Positions 21,763 through 32,132 of a stretch of 64,000 nt of DNA are shown here, in pieces; position 1 is the stretch's first letter; each line of letters begins with the position of its first letter. Position numbers and translations under genes: made by a program. The DNA comes from Picochlorum sp. 'celeri' (Eukaryota; Chlorophyta; Trebouxiophyceae): NCBI GenBank assembly GCA_010909725.1, contig JAACMV010000014.1, positions 868,001 through 932,000 on the forward strand, written 5' to 3'. The notes beneath the pieces are model-generated. The model was not told the origin of the DNA. It ran no database searches and was given only the letters and a program-made list of their open reading frames with translations.

Positions 21763-23956
21763 TTACCAATCGTCAAAATCGTCTTGTTGGATGTCGGATG
21801 AGGACAGTTTCTTGGCTCCGAGGCGCATGCCGGTCTTCTTTGGGGCTGGGGATGTCCGCTCTTGCTTCTTCTGCGGGACGCTTTTTCGGAGGGGTTTTCG
21901 AGCCGTGGTTCCTTGAGCGGATGCTGCCGATGGCTTCAGGCTTACAGCATTTAGTTTTGCTCTTGCTTGGCGTTCTGCAGCAGCAGCATCCATCATGTCT
22001 TCCAACACATCATCATCATCATCATCCCACCCGTCACCAACAGTTGACAGTTCGGCAGTAGAGGATGGTGGAGGCATCGAAGACGAATCGTTGCTGACGT
22101 CTGGGATTCTATCGGACGTGTCCCGTGCATGGTGAATCATGGTGGGAGGGCTGCTGTCGGCCTGTTTTGCGCCCCATCCAAAGCTTCCCATCATGCTATT
22201 CTGTTCGTTGGGCTGTTTTGATTCTTCCAGAGAATCTTGGTGGGTTTTGACAACCTGAACAAACTCTTCCACGCACACCATGGCCAATTTTCGCACCTCA
22301 TAAACGCTGTCAATGCATAGTGGGGATATCATTGGAATCACTTTTGAGGCAACATCCTCTGCATCATGGAGCGTGGCAGTGGTCTGTAAGGATTTGAGCG
22401 CTGCGATTCGAGCAGGAGGGAATGGGTCTTTTAACGCTCGAGACATTGCATTAAGCATCACCTTTTTCCTGGTCGATTCACTGAAACTTGTCGCCAGAGT
22501 GCCCAACAGAATGGTGGTGTTTGCACGGATTCCTGGTTCCTCATCAACCTGAAGCTTTGCCAGAAATTTGAGCAGGTTTTGGTTCAATGTCCTGGCGCTC
22601 AACTTGGGACCCAATATCACCATACTTTTAAGTGTCAATTCACGAATATACGGGTTCACGTCGGCAAATCCACCCTGCAGCTTTGGATATATCTGTTCCT
22701 CAACAAGCTGGTTTGGCAATTCAGGTCCAAACGAGTGGATATTTTCCAACAAGCACCGTCGAATGCTTCTATCAGTCGAGCTAAACATTTTCGTGATAAC
22801 AGGTACAACGACTTTTTCTTTCTCTTCTTGCGTTAATGATTTTGAAATGTTCATGAGAACTGCCAACGCGCTGGGTGGCGCACCACCAAATTCCAGCGCT
22901 CCTGCCAAGAGTGGCAAAATTTTCCTCTGTGCGATGGGTTCTGGGACATCGGCTAATTTTGTACTCAGTCTTTGGAAAAAGCTTTCCTTCTCGATACTAT
23001 CCTTCATGGCCAAATTTTGCAGAAAGGTCACGACGACTAACAAATCATTCTTCAGTACACCAGATTCCAGCAATGCTGAAGGATTCAGCCTCTTTGCTGG
23101 CTGACTTGCGAGCATCTTTTGGTAATATGGCTTTAATTTCTGAGGAACACAATCGATTTTTTTTAAATCTTCCATCGCACGCAACGCACTATTGGAAAAC
23201 GTCTCCTGAATCAAGCATCCCAGGCCCCATGCATCGACAGCCCAGGGTGGAGAGTCTGCAATCACATCCCACTCTGACCTTCCAAGCTCACCAGATTTAT
23301 ACTGTGTACTTACGAGCCATGTCGAAGCGAGCAAAGGAGGACTTGTACTCAGGTTTCCGACAACAGCATGCTCGGTTGTCAAATCAAATGCATGCAGTTT
23401 CCAATCCAGAGTCTCCGTCACTGCCACAGATAAACTACACACATTCCCATGAATAAGCCCACAATCGTTATTTAGAAACGAAACTGCAGAGACTATCTGC
23501 TCCAATCCCATCATTAAAAACTTTTCTCTGTCACGCTCGTTCAAATCAAGGCTTGTCTGAACATACTCTAGGGACGTCACAGCTTCTGTCACCAAATATA
23601 TGACAAACTCCCCACGCTCCTCAATCTCAACCGTATCGATAAATCTCAGAATATTAGGATGTTTCAGCTGCACAAAGCGACACAGAGATGCGCATGTGAG
23701 CTCTATCGTTCACGATCTCAACAACGGCAGAACGAACACACACCATTTTCAATCTTTTCACGCCATTCCGAGCGGCAATTAACATAGGATCTAGCTCTCC
23801 CTTTGCTGATATCCTAAAGATGGATACAGAAGAGCCATCTGCATTCAGGACACCGGAGGAGTGCGTCCAGTGTCCCCAACCCCTACCGTACTCTTGAACA
23901 ATCTGGAACGGCAGAGCGCTCGAAGAACCAACCAATGCTGATAATTTCGCAAACAT
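21763..23956 (-). CDS. SCYL1: SCY1-like pseudokinase (SCYL1 type) with HEAT repeats
   Basis: Exons 23956-23744 and 23667-21763 (intron 76 nt, GTGTGT...GTGCAG, phase 0) give 705 residues. An N-terminal kinase fold lacks catalytic residues: the HRD position reads IHGN and the DFG position reads FDL. Exon joining restores RLKM-LKHPNILRFID. HEAT repeats follow (about 300-480; for example VNPYIRELTLKSMVILGPKL). The tail is low-complexity with an AERQARAKLNA helix and an acidic-aromatic end (DDFDDW). SCYL1 proteins scaffold COPI and Golgi traffic and take part in tRNA export. The stop is only about 100 nt from the ATG18-like start. Confidence 0.85.
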
Positions 23957-24081
23957 AATGTGTCAAGTATTCAGCTAACGCATACAATGGCGCTCATGGC
24001 AGTATGGTTACCAACACTGAAAGTCGGTACGTTTAGCAACGCTCACAGGCGTATCTATTCGCCTTTGTGAGTCTCTGTAAT

Positions 24082-24163
24082 AAAATATAGATATATCAAA
24101 ATATATGAGCGTCAGGATGTGTTGAATGGGATGGGCGTGGCATCAGAGTTTGGTGCTGGATCA
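24082..24163 (-). pseudogene. fragment of purple acid phosphatase gene 3' end
   Basis: About 80 nt align to 26119-26205, the end of the phosphatase gene at 26148-28066, with most bases identical. The alignment includes the stop codon and the AT-rich sequence beyond it. The residues would read DPAPNSDATPIPFNTS, against DPAPNSDAKPIPLNAP in the intact gene. Upstream similarity disappears. It could be a truncated duplication or the last exon of a diverged second gene; I favour the former. Confidence 0.6.
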
Positions 24164-24864
24164 AATAATGACGCCATGTCCAGAGTTCTATTGTGCTGGT
24201 GTTGCAGACCTTGCAATCTTTAGCGAGGGAATGGGCTGGCAGAGAAGACCATGTTGGCAACTCTCCAGCTGCAGCAGCAGCAGTCTCGATGGTTGAGTAG
24301 ATCAATAGAATCATTAAATCTAAAGAGCTCCGGAAATGCAGAGTTATGAAAACAGCGACAAGGAGGATGTAGGCATTCATGTGGGCAAGGCTGTCTATTT
24401 TTAAGCAATTACCCACGGAAGCAGTCAATTCATGTCCCTGGAAAGAAGACAGAGGAACAGGATAGATTTGAGACGTAGACACTTTCTTTGGTGGTCAGTG
24501 GAGATTTGATAGTGGTATTATCAGGTAAAGGTACACGTGTATAATGAAAGCTTGCGATTTCGTTCCAGACATGGGTGCCCGCCCAACCGAGAAAAAACCA
24601 CTGATGTTGGTGCCCTCACGAACTCGTACCGATTCATGAATCAGAGATGGTCGAGTGCTTCAGGTGCACCTGGACCTGGTGGGTTAGAGAATCTGTTTCT
24701 CATAGCACTCTTTGGTTTACGAAGAAGCAATGGATGCAGCAATACTCCAGGCGACAGAGAGAGCAGTAGAGAGAACGCCATAGCTAAGGCATTGAGAACA
24801 TTCAAACTTGAAGAGCAAACGTATGGTGATGGCTGTCCAAGACACCACCTATGAAGGGTGTTGT

Positions 24865-24919
24865 ACCATTTATGAATGGTCGATTTGACCGTACGGTCAT
24901 GACCGTCCACCGGTGGACG
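24865..24919. promoter_or_regulatory. cluster of three inverted repeats
   Basis: Three dyads lie in a row: ACCATT-TATG-AATGGT (24865-24880), the perfect 12-mer GACCGTACGGTC (24887-24898) and the perfect 16-mer CGTCCACCGGTGGACG (24904-24919). GACCGT is shared by the second and the flank of the third. They lie about 250 nt upstream of the ubiquitin-like gene. Function is unknown. Confidence 0.45.
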
Positions 24920-25171
24920 TTCAACATTTTGACCTCCATTTGACTTCCATGAACTTGGATGTATCCAATAACCCAATAATCCAATAATCCCAGTGCGTGT
25001 ATTGAAAAAGTATTATCAATATTACCGGGTAAATGAAATAGTGTGACTGAAATAGGGAAATAAGTAGCCTTTTACATTTGAAATTGAGAGACGTCGACTT
25101 TCAGTGACAACGTCCAGACTGCCGCGTTTCAATCATCCGTGTGGAAAAATAGTATTCTAAAAACGCACTAA

Positions 25172-25897
25172 ATGGCAAGAAATACCAGGGATCTGGCGAT
25201 ACTGCTGTTGGAAGGAGGATGTTCTCGACTTTTTTTGCCTCCAGCGACAGGTGAGGAACTCTATACGTTTCTGGAAATGTGCCGCGAGAATAAAGCATCT
25301 CGCCAGCACGTGAGTCCTTCCAGTAAATTGGACACCTTGTGGCACTGGATGCTGCTCAACACGGACGTGTCGACTTGCGTGCACGAAGCTTTGGGGGGGA
25401 TTGTACCACATAGCACATCCACAGAGTCAGATTCCTTGGAGAAGAAGAGCAAAAGAAGGCGACTTTCCATGAAACTGATGACTTCCATGGGGTATTCACC
25501 TAATCCAGAGCTCTGGGACGATGATTATCCAGGAGAAGAGCAAAAAGGAAATAATGGCGACTCTTGCTACGAGGGTGATTTGTCCAATGGTCACAGATCC
25601 AGACGTCGGGGCTCTTCTATCCAGAGCCACATCTCCTTGTCGGGAAGAAAGGAGGAAAAAACATTTCGAGTCAATGTGCGGACCCTGACAGGAAAATACA
25701 TCATAGTGGACGGCTTGACCGCTTCTACCACTGTGGAGAGACTCGTGTCAGCATTGGAAAACACGGAAGGGATTCCACATGACAAGCAGGTTCTAGCTTA
25801 TGAAGGAAGGCGATTAAGTCGTGACAGGACTCTTGAAGAGTCTGATGTCGTTCATGGTGCAACAATTGATCTCTTTGTGGAGCAGAGTGGCTGTTAG
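25172..25897 (+). CDS. protein with C-terminal ubiquitin-like domain
   Basis: The protein has 241 residues and no intron. Residues about 165-238 form a ubiquitin-like fold: FRVNVRTLTGKYIIVDGL, then GIPHDKQVLAYEGRRLS and ESDVVHGATIDLFVEQ. It ends GC, so there is no GG for conjugation. The N-terminal part carries KLDTLWHWMLLNTDVSTCVH, a WH-x-x-LLNT pattern. I have seen this in uncharacterised algal and viral proteins but cannot name it. The middle is basic and disordered. A shuttle or adaptor in ubiquitin signalling is possible, and the function is not known. Confidence 0.7.
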   Translation: MARNTRDLAILLLEGGCSRLFLPPATGEELYTFLEMCRENKASRQHVSPSSKLDTLWHWMLLNTDVSTCVHEALGGIVPHSTSTESDSLEKKSKRRRLSMKLMTSMGYSPNPELWDDDYPGEEQKGNNGDSCYEGDLSNGHRSRRRGSSIQSHISLSGRKEEKTFRVNVRTLTGKYIIVDGLTASTTVERLVSALENTEGIPHDKQVLAYEGRRLSRDRTLEESDVVHGATIDLFVEQSGC

Positions 25898-26147
25898 ATG
25901 TTGTTTAAGCAGGCACTCATACTAAACTCATACTAAACTTGGTTCCTTGTATGCGATAAAAGAAAAAACCATTTTCATATGTACGAATTAACATCTCCTT
26001 GCATTTGAGATTAAATTGCATTCTATTGTTGCCTTGCTTGTATTACATTTAAAATGAAAACTTTTGCATTGGAGAGGACCAATAATATGCTCCCAGTCAT
26101 CAAGCTGGGTGTAGTTAAATATACACATATGTCAAAATATACGAGCG

Positions 26148-28066
26148 TCAGGGTGCGTTCAATGGGATGGGCTTTGCATCAGAATTTGGTGCAGGATCCA
26201 CTCCCATAACAACCTTGTCATTGCAGCCATTCTGAGGATTCTTTGCAAACATGACACGATCAGCATATGCCGTGGTGCCAGAGTCCTGCAACCAATTGAT
26301 CTTCCACTCAGCATGTGTTGCATTCACTATATCAAGCATACCAAATGCGTATCCTTGCGCCCTGAAATCAGACCATGGTGCTTGAGTCTCAAAGCAGAAG
26401 GGTGTTTCTGTGTTCAGGAAGGGTTCTGGCTTGTAGTTTGGTTGGTATTCTGCCGGTTCCCAATAGCTGATGTTGGAACAGAATTTGGCGGGTTTCGGAT
26501 TGTCAGGACGCAGAATATCAACATATTCAATATCGAGATCCACCCCACCTCCACCAATCGTTGCGTACACTGGTCCACAACTGTTTGGCTTGAAATTGAA
26601 CACTGGTGGTGAACGGTCATAGCCATGCGCATGTCCATGGAATACAAAATCAACCTGATACTCGAAGAACAAAGGCTCAAAGTACTTTTGCATTAACTGA
26701 ACCTCCTTGTAATGCTCTACAAATGTACTATAGTATGGGGCGTGGAACATGACGATAATCCAGTGTGTTGTTTCTCTGTCCAGTGATGTCATATCTTTGA
26801 CAAACCATTTGTACATCTCACTTCCATTACCATATGGTACATACGTGTTTAAACCTACAATATGCAAAGGACCGATATCGACGCTGAAATACGTGTTGTT
26901 GGTGACGACGCTGTTCGAGACCTCTGGGGGGACAAATGCAGTCTGGCCTGGGAACAAGGATTGGTCCCAGTACAGTGGTGCATTGTTCGCTGCCACGTTC
27001 ACGATATCAACATCCCTTGGCATTGGAAATCTGGAGTTGAATGATAAGTTTGTCAGATTGTTCCTCAATGTGAGGGATTCGAGTTCATGATTTCCGGAAA
27101 CAGCGAGCACAGGGATTTTAGAGAAGAGGGGTTGTAAAAAGCGCCCATATGAATCCCAGTATGGTTGATACGAAGTAAATACATTCGCCTCCTTCTTGTA
27201 CGCTCCTTTTTTCGCAGTACCATTTCCCAGGAATTTGTCAGCGTAGCAAAAATCACCGGCAACGAGAACCATATCTGGGTCGTAGTCCCTCAATGCATCA
27301 CGCAGCTGGGTTGTATTGTACGTCATACTAGTGTCTGCCCACACCCCGACGCTGATTGGGTACTGGTTTCTGGGTACCTTCATCTCCAAAATATCACTCC
27401 ATCCATGTAAAAGGCTTCCAACTTTATAGTAATACGTCTGGCCAGGGATAAGGCCATCCACAACCACATGATGCAGTATAGGGCTTTGATACACGCTGGG
27501 TTCTCCATCAATGGCGCCTGACAGGATATCGTACTCATAGCTGTACACCGTCCTTGCAGAGACGGACTTTTTCACATCTATCCGTGTTGCTTTATCGCCT
27601 CCATACACGATCGTGTCCAGGCCATACTTGGACGTGCCATACATGACCATGCTGGACACCATGGTGGGATCATATGCCATTGGGGCATTTCCCACAGGCC
27701 CCACCCGCCCTTCTCCAGTTGCCCACGAGATCAGCACTGAGGATTCAGACCACACAGTCACATGGATTTGATCGGGTGAGAATTCAGCTCCAACGTGTGG
27801 GAATTCGCTCAGCGGTATCCTCTCGTTTTGGGCAGCCTCCTCCTCTGACACAAAAATGCTGCATATCCAATCATGGTCACTCTCATGTCCACACGGGATC
27901 TACATAGATGGATGACGTACGTTCCGTTTAAAGGTGCATCGCCAACAGGATATTCAACAAGTAACAAGTCACGTGAAGCCGCGTGACGTGCAGCCTCCAA
28001 ACGACCACAGAACAGCAACAAGTGCAGGAAGCACCCAGTCAGAAAACGCAACAGGGTTTGATCCAT
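26148..28066 (-). CDS. PAP: secreted purple acid phosphatase (metallophosphoesterase)
   Basis: Exons 28066-27921 and 27858-26148 (intron 62 nt, GTACGT...ATGCAG, phase 2) give 618 residues. The start is a signal peptide (MDQTLLRFLTGCFLHLLLFC). A fibronectin-like N-terminal domain (IHVTVWSESSVLISWATGEG; GLIPGQTYYYKVG) precedes the catalytic domain. Metal ligands are seen in GVWADTS, VAGDFCYADKF, VSGNHE, MFHAP and GHAHGYDRS. Plant-type PAPs release phosphate from esters in the cell wall or vacuole, so a role in phosphate scavenging is likely. Several N-x-T/S sites fit a secretory protein. The 3' end has a decayed copy 2 kb downstream. Confidence 0.9.
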
Positions 28067-28761
28067 TGATCGACTGATTATCGAGTACACGGACGCTAAT
28101 TCAAATGAATCCCTCGACGATCATTGTTCTTGCGTTTAAAAAGCAATTCAATGTCGGTTTATTCACCTGAAGTGTACAGGTTCGAGATTCCATCTGGGCG
28201 ATGGAAAGATTCCTTGCTAAACCCGATCGGGTGGCGCCAGAACTGATGCGTTGGTTGTTGGTGCCAGGGCGCCTTTTCCGATGAAAGGCCTTCCGTGTTG
28301 ACATACGGGCACAGCATTGTATTCGACTTTGCCAATCTACAAAAGAATTGTATCTGCATACATATATCAGCGTACCCAAGGTTTTTATGGGAAATAATCA
28401 TGCAGAGACATGCACATCCTGAGCCACCAGGTTGAAGATTCACGCTGCTGTAGGAGGACAATCCATGCAACGTCCGCCCACCTCTGCACGGCTCTGACTG
28501 TTTCTCCCAGAAAAATTCCCTCACTATACCAAGCAAAGCTCATAGGTGCACAAGCAATTGATTGCTCGGGCCACGACAGATGCATTGATCCAGGGATCAT
28601 GGCGATGGAAACCGTCAGATAATACCAACCTCGAGAGAGCAGGTTTCATTTGTAATAGCAAAATATAAAATGATTTGAGCGACTACATACATTTAAACCA
28701 ATTGCCTGCCAAAGAGGCCCAGTAACGAGGCTCTTGGTGAGGGGTTCCAGTACAATTGAAC
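28067..28761. other. intergenic region, possible small minus-strand gene
   Basis: Upstream region of the phosphatase (minus) and the lipase (plus). Two overlapping minus frames have coding-like composition; see the entry at 28159-28600. A clear promoter element was not seen. Confidence 0.4.
28159..28600 (-). CDS. doubtful small gene, model unresolved
   Basis: ATG at 28600 opens 71 residues (start MIPGSMHLSWPEQSIACAPM) ending near 28385. An overlapping frame runs to 28159 and ends HQQPTHQFWRHPIGFSKESF...YTSGE. The two could be exons of one gene with an intron between about 28456 and 28395, but no single GT-AG pair joins them cleanly. No family is recognised. It may equally be leader sequence of the phosphatase gene. 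Confidence 0.2.
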
Positions 28762-31700
28762 ATGCCTCAGCTGCGATTATTCAACAGGCGCTGGTATGCG
28801 TCCACTGACACACAACCAGTAATAGCATTGATCATGCTGTTATTTCATATGATGCTACTGATCGCTACGGTTGTCATATGGGCGATTCTTCGCAGCTCTG
28901 ACTTTTATTGCGATGTCAAGAACGAACTTCGCGCTTGTGTGATTGGGGTCTCTGTTGTGTTCATGTTATTCGTAATTGTTGAGTTTGTGATCATTATAGT
29001 GGGGCTTCGAGGCGGGCCTTTTCACGAGAGAAAGCGCAGGCTTGTCCCACTTGGGTTGTATGTTCAAACTGGCCTGATTCTGTGCCATTTGGGGTTTACA
29101 GTCTTTGGTACATATCTGGCATTCAATCCATCAGTTGCCGAGTTATGCTGGCGATCGAATCCATGTTACGTGGCGAATGGAGATGTGCCATCTTTCTGTG
29201 TTCCCGAGCAATACAACCTGGTTGGAAGTGTCGTTCTAGATGCGGATTGCTCATGGATCACGTCACACTACAATGAAGTGTCTCGGTGCTTGGATAACTG
29301 GTTCAAGTTAGGGAATGATTGGTTGAACGACGCATACAACAGCTCTTTAGGCCCACCTTTCTTCGAGAAAAGTACCCCTTCAAAATGTGGGCTGTCTCTG
29401 ACACTGATACCTGTGTACAATGTTTCCTACCTTGGAGATGCTGGGGCCTCAGTTGGGGGCATACCTGAAGCAGCAGGATATCTTTTGGATAATATTATGC
29501 TGGAGAGTTTGAAAGTTATTGGGTTAGTGAGTGACTCTTATCCATGGGTGACTTCACAGAATTATGACTCAATCACACGTCCTGCACGCCTTGTGCCATG
29601 GGCGGATTGTTCTGCATTGGATGCGTGTGAGAAAGCTCTACTGAATTCTTGCGGTGAGTGGAACATTATCCAAGGTTTACCAAACGGGACTGATGAAAAG
29701 GGATTATTCAGGGCCTGTGTCTATATTTCATGGGCAAGCTTGGTTTTCACACTAGCACTTATGATCTTGGTCTTTAATGCAAATCCTGATTACTCGTCTT
29801 CAGAAAGTTGGATGAAATCACTGGAGCGTGTCGGTAAATTGTTTGGGTTTCGTGATGCACTTGTCAATTCTATCACAGAAGAAGGATTCTCGGCGTCAGA
29901 GGAATTTGGTGTGCTGCTTGCACAATTATTCGGAGGCATTGACATGGACTTGACCGATAAAATTCTAGGATTATATCTGGCTGGTGAGAGAACCTTTTGG
30001 AGGAGACTGAAGCATGCACACTCCATGTTGGCGATGCATGGTCATTCTCAGATGCCTTGCAAGAAGGGGTTTTGGAGGGCTGTGTGTCTTGGAGTCGGTA
30101 TTGACGGGGATCTTTCTCCTGATCAAGGGCCTGTGAGTATCTCAGATGTTCAGAGGAGTAATCTCTCGTCAATGGCGATGGCTGAGGATGGTGTATATTC
30201 ACCGGAGAGTTCACAACAGCCAATGGCAATTAGTCACAGCATTATTCGACTGGAAACGCCCATTTCACTCCATGAAGGCGGGAAAAGCTTCGATGAGCGT
30301 GAATCATACACCCGTCAATCCATAAATAGCGTTGGTAATGTCGTAGGGGACAGTAAGGTTGTGAAAATCATGGTTCCTGTCAACATTAATCCACTCAGAC
30401 TGGAGCCTCCTATCGATTCTCAGTCAGCAGCAACTTTCTATATGGACCACTGTAGGGGTTCTGTAGAGTCAGATGTGTTACAGGAAGCATTGTATTACTC
30501 ATGGTTTGCGAAAGCGGCATATGGTCTGCAAGAGCGTCGCTGGAAGGCTGCTGCATCTGGAAATGTGGTGGTGGACACAACTGATTACTGCTTGAGTAGG
30601 CAATGTTGCTTGCCGGTGAGTACACCGTTGCAACTGAAAGAGAGATTTCGGAAAAGAAATTTTGATGCAATTATAAAGCTGACGGGGATACCCCCTGAAG
30701 ACTTTTTATATGTCTCATATGCCTCCACAAGTTTTGGATTGCTGCCTTACCTAATAATGTTGGACAGGAAAAAACGCACAGTGGTGTTGTCTGTCAGGGG
30801 CACAGTTGGATTGAATGATTTGATGACAGATCTTTTGAGCCAGCCAGTAGATATCAATGCATTTTTGCCCCAATCTATGCTCAGCAAGGCTCCAAAAAAT
30901 GTTGATGGCACACCCATCAAAATGTTTGGCCACGCAGGAATCTTATCTAGTGCCAAGGCTATTTTAGATAGTTTGGAGAAACATTGCTTGTTTTTCCAGT
31001 CAAATAAGAATAAAAATATTGAGGTGAGAAAGCTGTCTGAGCAGATAACCATGCAAAGTAAGAAGTTCAGAGAGAACTTGAAGGCATTATCAAGAAGAAA
31101 TGAGGTACAATTTCCTTTGGAGCGCGCTCAGGCTGCACTATTTGAAGCATTAGAGGTACTTAAATACGATATTATAGTCACTGGACATTCATTAGGTGCA
31201 GCAGTGGCCTCAATGATCTCCATGTGCCTCAGGGAGACGTACCCCAGCCTCCACTGCTTTGCATTCAATCCTCCTGGTGGCCTGGCAAGTCCTGCTGTGT
31301 CTCAATTAACACAAGATTTCTGCACATCTGTTGTCGTAGGGTATGATGTGATATCTAGACTCAGCATTGCTAACGTTAAAAACTTGATAGATGATGTTGC
31401 CCTATCTCTTTGCCGGTGCAATAGACCAAAACTGAAGATTGCCATGGACATTATTTTGGGACTGCGCAAAAATCCTCAAAACGCTCCGGAGACGTATTGT
31501 GCCATCGATGAGATTGATGAAGAAGCGAGGCAAGTGTTACAAGAGTACTTATCGCATGCAAAATTGCATGCTAAAGATGTAGATGCACGAATGCTCTGCC
31601 CCATGGGCAACATTGTTTTCTTGAGGCCATACATGATGCAGGACGACACAACAGAGGAGTGGGATGCTGTCTATGCTGACCCATCAGACATTATCAACGA

Positions 31701-31776
31701 AGGGATAATTGTCTCAAAGTATTCCATGGAACATCACAAAATCTCAGTCCTGCAGCATGCCTTATCATCTGCCTGA
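28762..31776 (+). CDS. sn1-specific diacylglycerol lipase-like membrane protein
   Basis: The protein has 1,004 residues and no intron. Four membrane segments lie in the first 330 residues, with a long loop rich in Cys and N-glycosylation sites between segments 3 and 4. The lipase class-3 domain follows at about 630-890: the oxyanion segment VVLSVRGTVGLNDLMTDLL, the nucleophile in VTGHSLGAAVASM and the Asp in VVGYDVISRLS. This order (4 TM, regulatory loop, lipase_3) is that of DAGL, which makes monoacylglycerol from diacylglycerol. The His of the triad was not assigned. ATG 28762 follows a TTG that opens the frame. Confidence 0.85.
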   Translation: MPQLRLFNRRWYASTDTQPVIALIMLLFHMMLLIATVVIWAILRSSDFYCDVKNELRACVIGVSVVFMLFVIVEFVIIIVGLRGGPFHERKRRLVPLGLYVQTGLILCHLGFTVFGTYLAFNPSVAELCWRSNPCYVANGDVPSFCVPEQYNLVGSVVLDADCSWITSHYNEVSRCLDNWFKLGNDWLNDAYNSSLGPPFFEKSTPSKCGLSLTLIPVYNVSYLGDAGASVGGIPEAAGYLLDNIMLESLKVIGLVSDSYPWVTSQNYDSITRPARLVPWADCSALDACEKALLNSCGEWNIIQGLPNGTDEKGLFRACVYISWASLVFTLALMILVFNANPDYSSSESWMKSLERVGKLFGFRDALVNSITEEGFSASEEFGVLLAQLFGGIDMDLTDKILGLYLAGERTFWRRLKHAHSMLAMHGHSQMPCKKGFWRAVCLGVGIDGDLSPDQGPVSISDVQRSNLSSMAMAEDGVYSPESSQQPMAISHSIIRLETPISLHEGGKSFDERESYTRQSINSVGNVVGDSKVVKIMVPVNINPLRLEPPIDSQSAATFYMDHCRGSVESDVLQEALYYSWFAKAAYGLQERRWKAAASGNVVVDTTDYCLSRQCCLPVSTPLQLKERFRKRNFDAIIKLTGIPPEDFLYVSYASTSFGLLPYLIMLDRKKRTVVLSVRGTVGLNDLMTDLLSQPVDINAFLPQSMLSKAPKNVDGTPIKMFGHAGILSSAKAILDSLEKHCLFFQSNKNKNIEVRKLSEQITMQSKKFRENLKALSRRNEVQFPLERAQAALFEALEVLKYDIIVTGHSLGAAVASMISMCLRETYPSLHCFAFNPPGGLASPAVSQLTQDFCTSVVVGYDVISRLSIANVKNLIDDVALSLCRCNRPKLKIAMDIILGLRKNPQNAPETYCAIDEIDEEARQVLQEYLSHAKLHAKDVDARMLCPMGNIVFLRPYMMQDDTTEEWDAVYADPSDIINEGIIVSKYSMEHHKISVLQHALSSA

Positions 31777-32027
31777 TGATTTTTTCAGATGATCAAATCA
31801 GGCGCTGATGCTCTGGATTTGAGTCAGGATGTACAACTTTATTCTCTGAATCAACAGAGATGAATAATAAATTGGTAAAGTGAAATTGTATTTCATAAGT
31901 GTAACATTACACTCACAACGAATGAATAAGCAGAAACGAGTGCCTCAACCGACCATCAAGATGACTGCGTTATGCCAGATATTATTGTGGCTTCATGCAG
32001 GCCAGACTGACTGTTACGCCAAGTAAC

Positions 32028-32052
32028 GTCACGTAACGAAGTATTACGTGAC
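32028..32052. promoter_or_regulatory. inverted repeat GTCACGTAA / TTACGTGAC
   Basis: Perfect 9-bp arms with a 7-nt spacer, 81 nt before the ATG at 32133. The ACGT core is typical of bZIP or bHLH binding sites in plants and algae. Binding is inferred. Confidence 0.5.
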
Positions 32053-32065
32053 GGTTCAGCGGTAG

Positions 32066-32093
32066 CGTGGCATTCACACCATAGTGTGCCACG
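32066..32093. promoter_or_regulatory. inverted repeat CGTGGCA / TGCCACG
   Basis: Perfect 7-bp arms. Alternatively two 5-bp stems (CGTGG/CCACG and CACAC/GTGTG) form with a small bulge. It lies 40 nt before the ATG at 32133, so it could be a factor site or a 5' leader hairpin. Confidence 0.45.
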
Positions 32094-32132
32094 TATAGAT
32101 ATATCTAATTTTCTAGCTTTCCCATCATCTGT

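Larger units (their letters stand above)
23957..25171. other. 1.2-kb gene-poor region
   Basis: No gene with an ATG and recognisable product is seen here. It contains a decayed copy of the 3' end of the phosphatase gene (24082-24163), overlapping a doubtful minus frame (24380-24096; hydrophobic start MNAYILLVAVFITLHF) and three adjacent palindromes (24865-24919). It is the largest gene-free stretch in the window. Confidence 0.6.
31777..32132. other. intergenic region with two dyads
   Basis: Between two plus-strand genes. The distal half is the 3' region of the lipase. The proximal half has two inverted repeats (32028-32052 and 32066-32093) directly upstream of the small secreted protein gene. 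Confidence 0.5.

Noticed and set aside
24096..24482. 128-residue minus frame with a hydrophobic start
   Set aside because: It begins with GTG, and its 3' part runs in the wrong frame through the phosphatase-gene fragment. A real gene is not supported.
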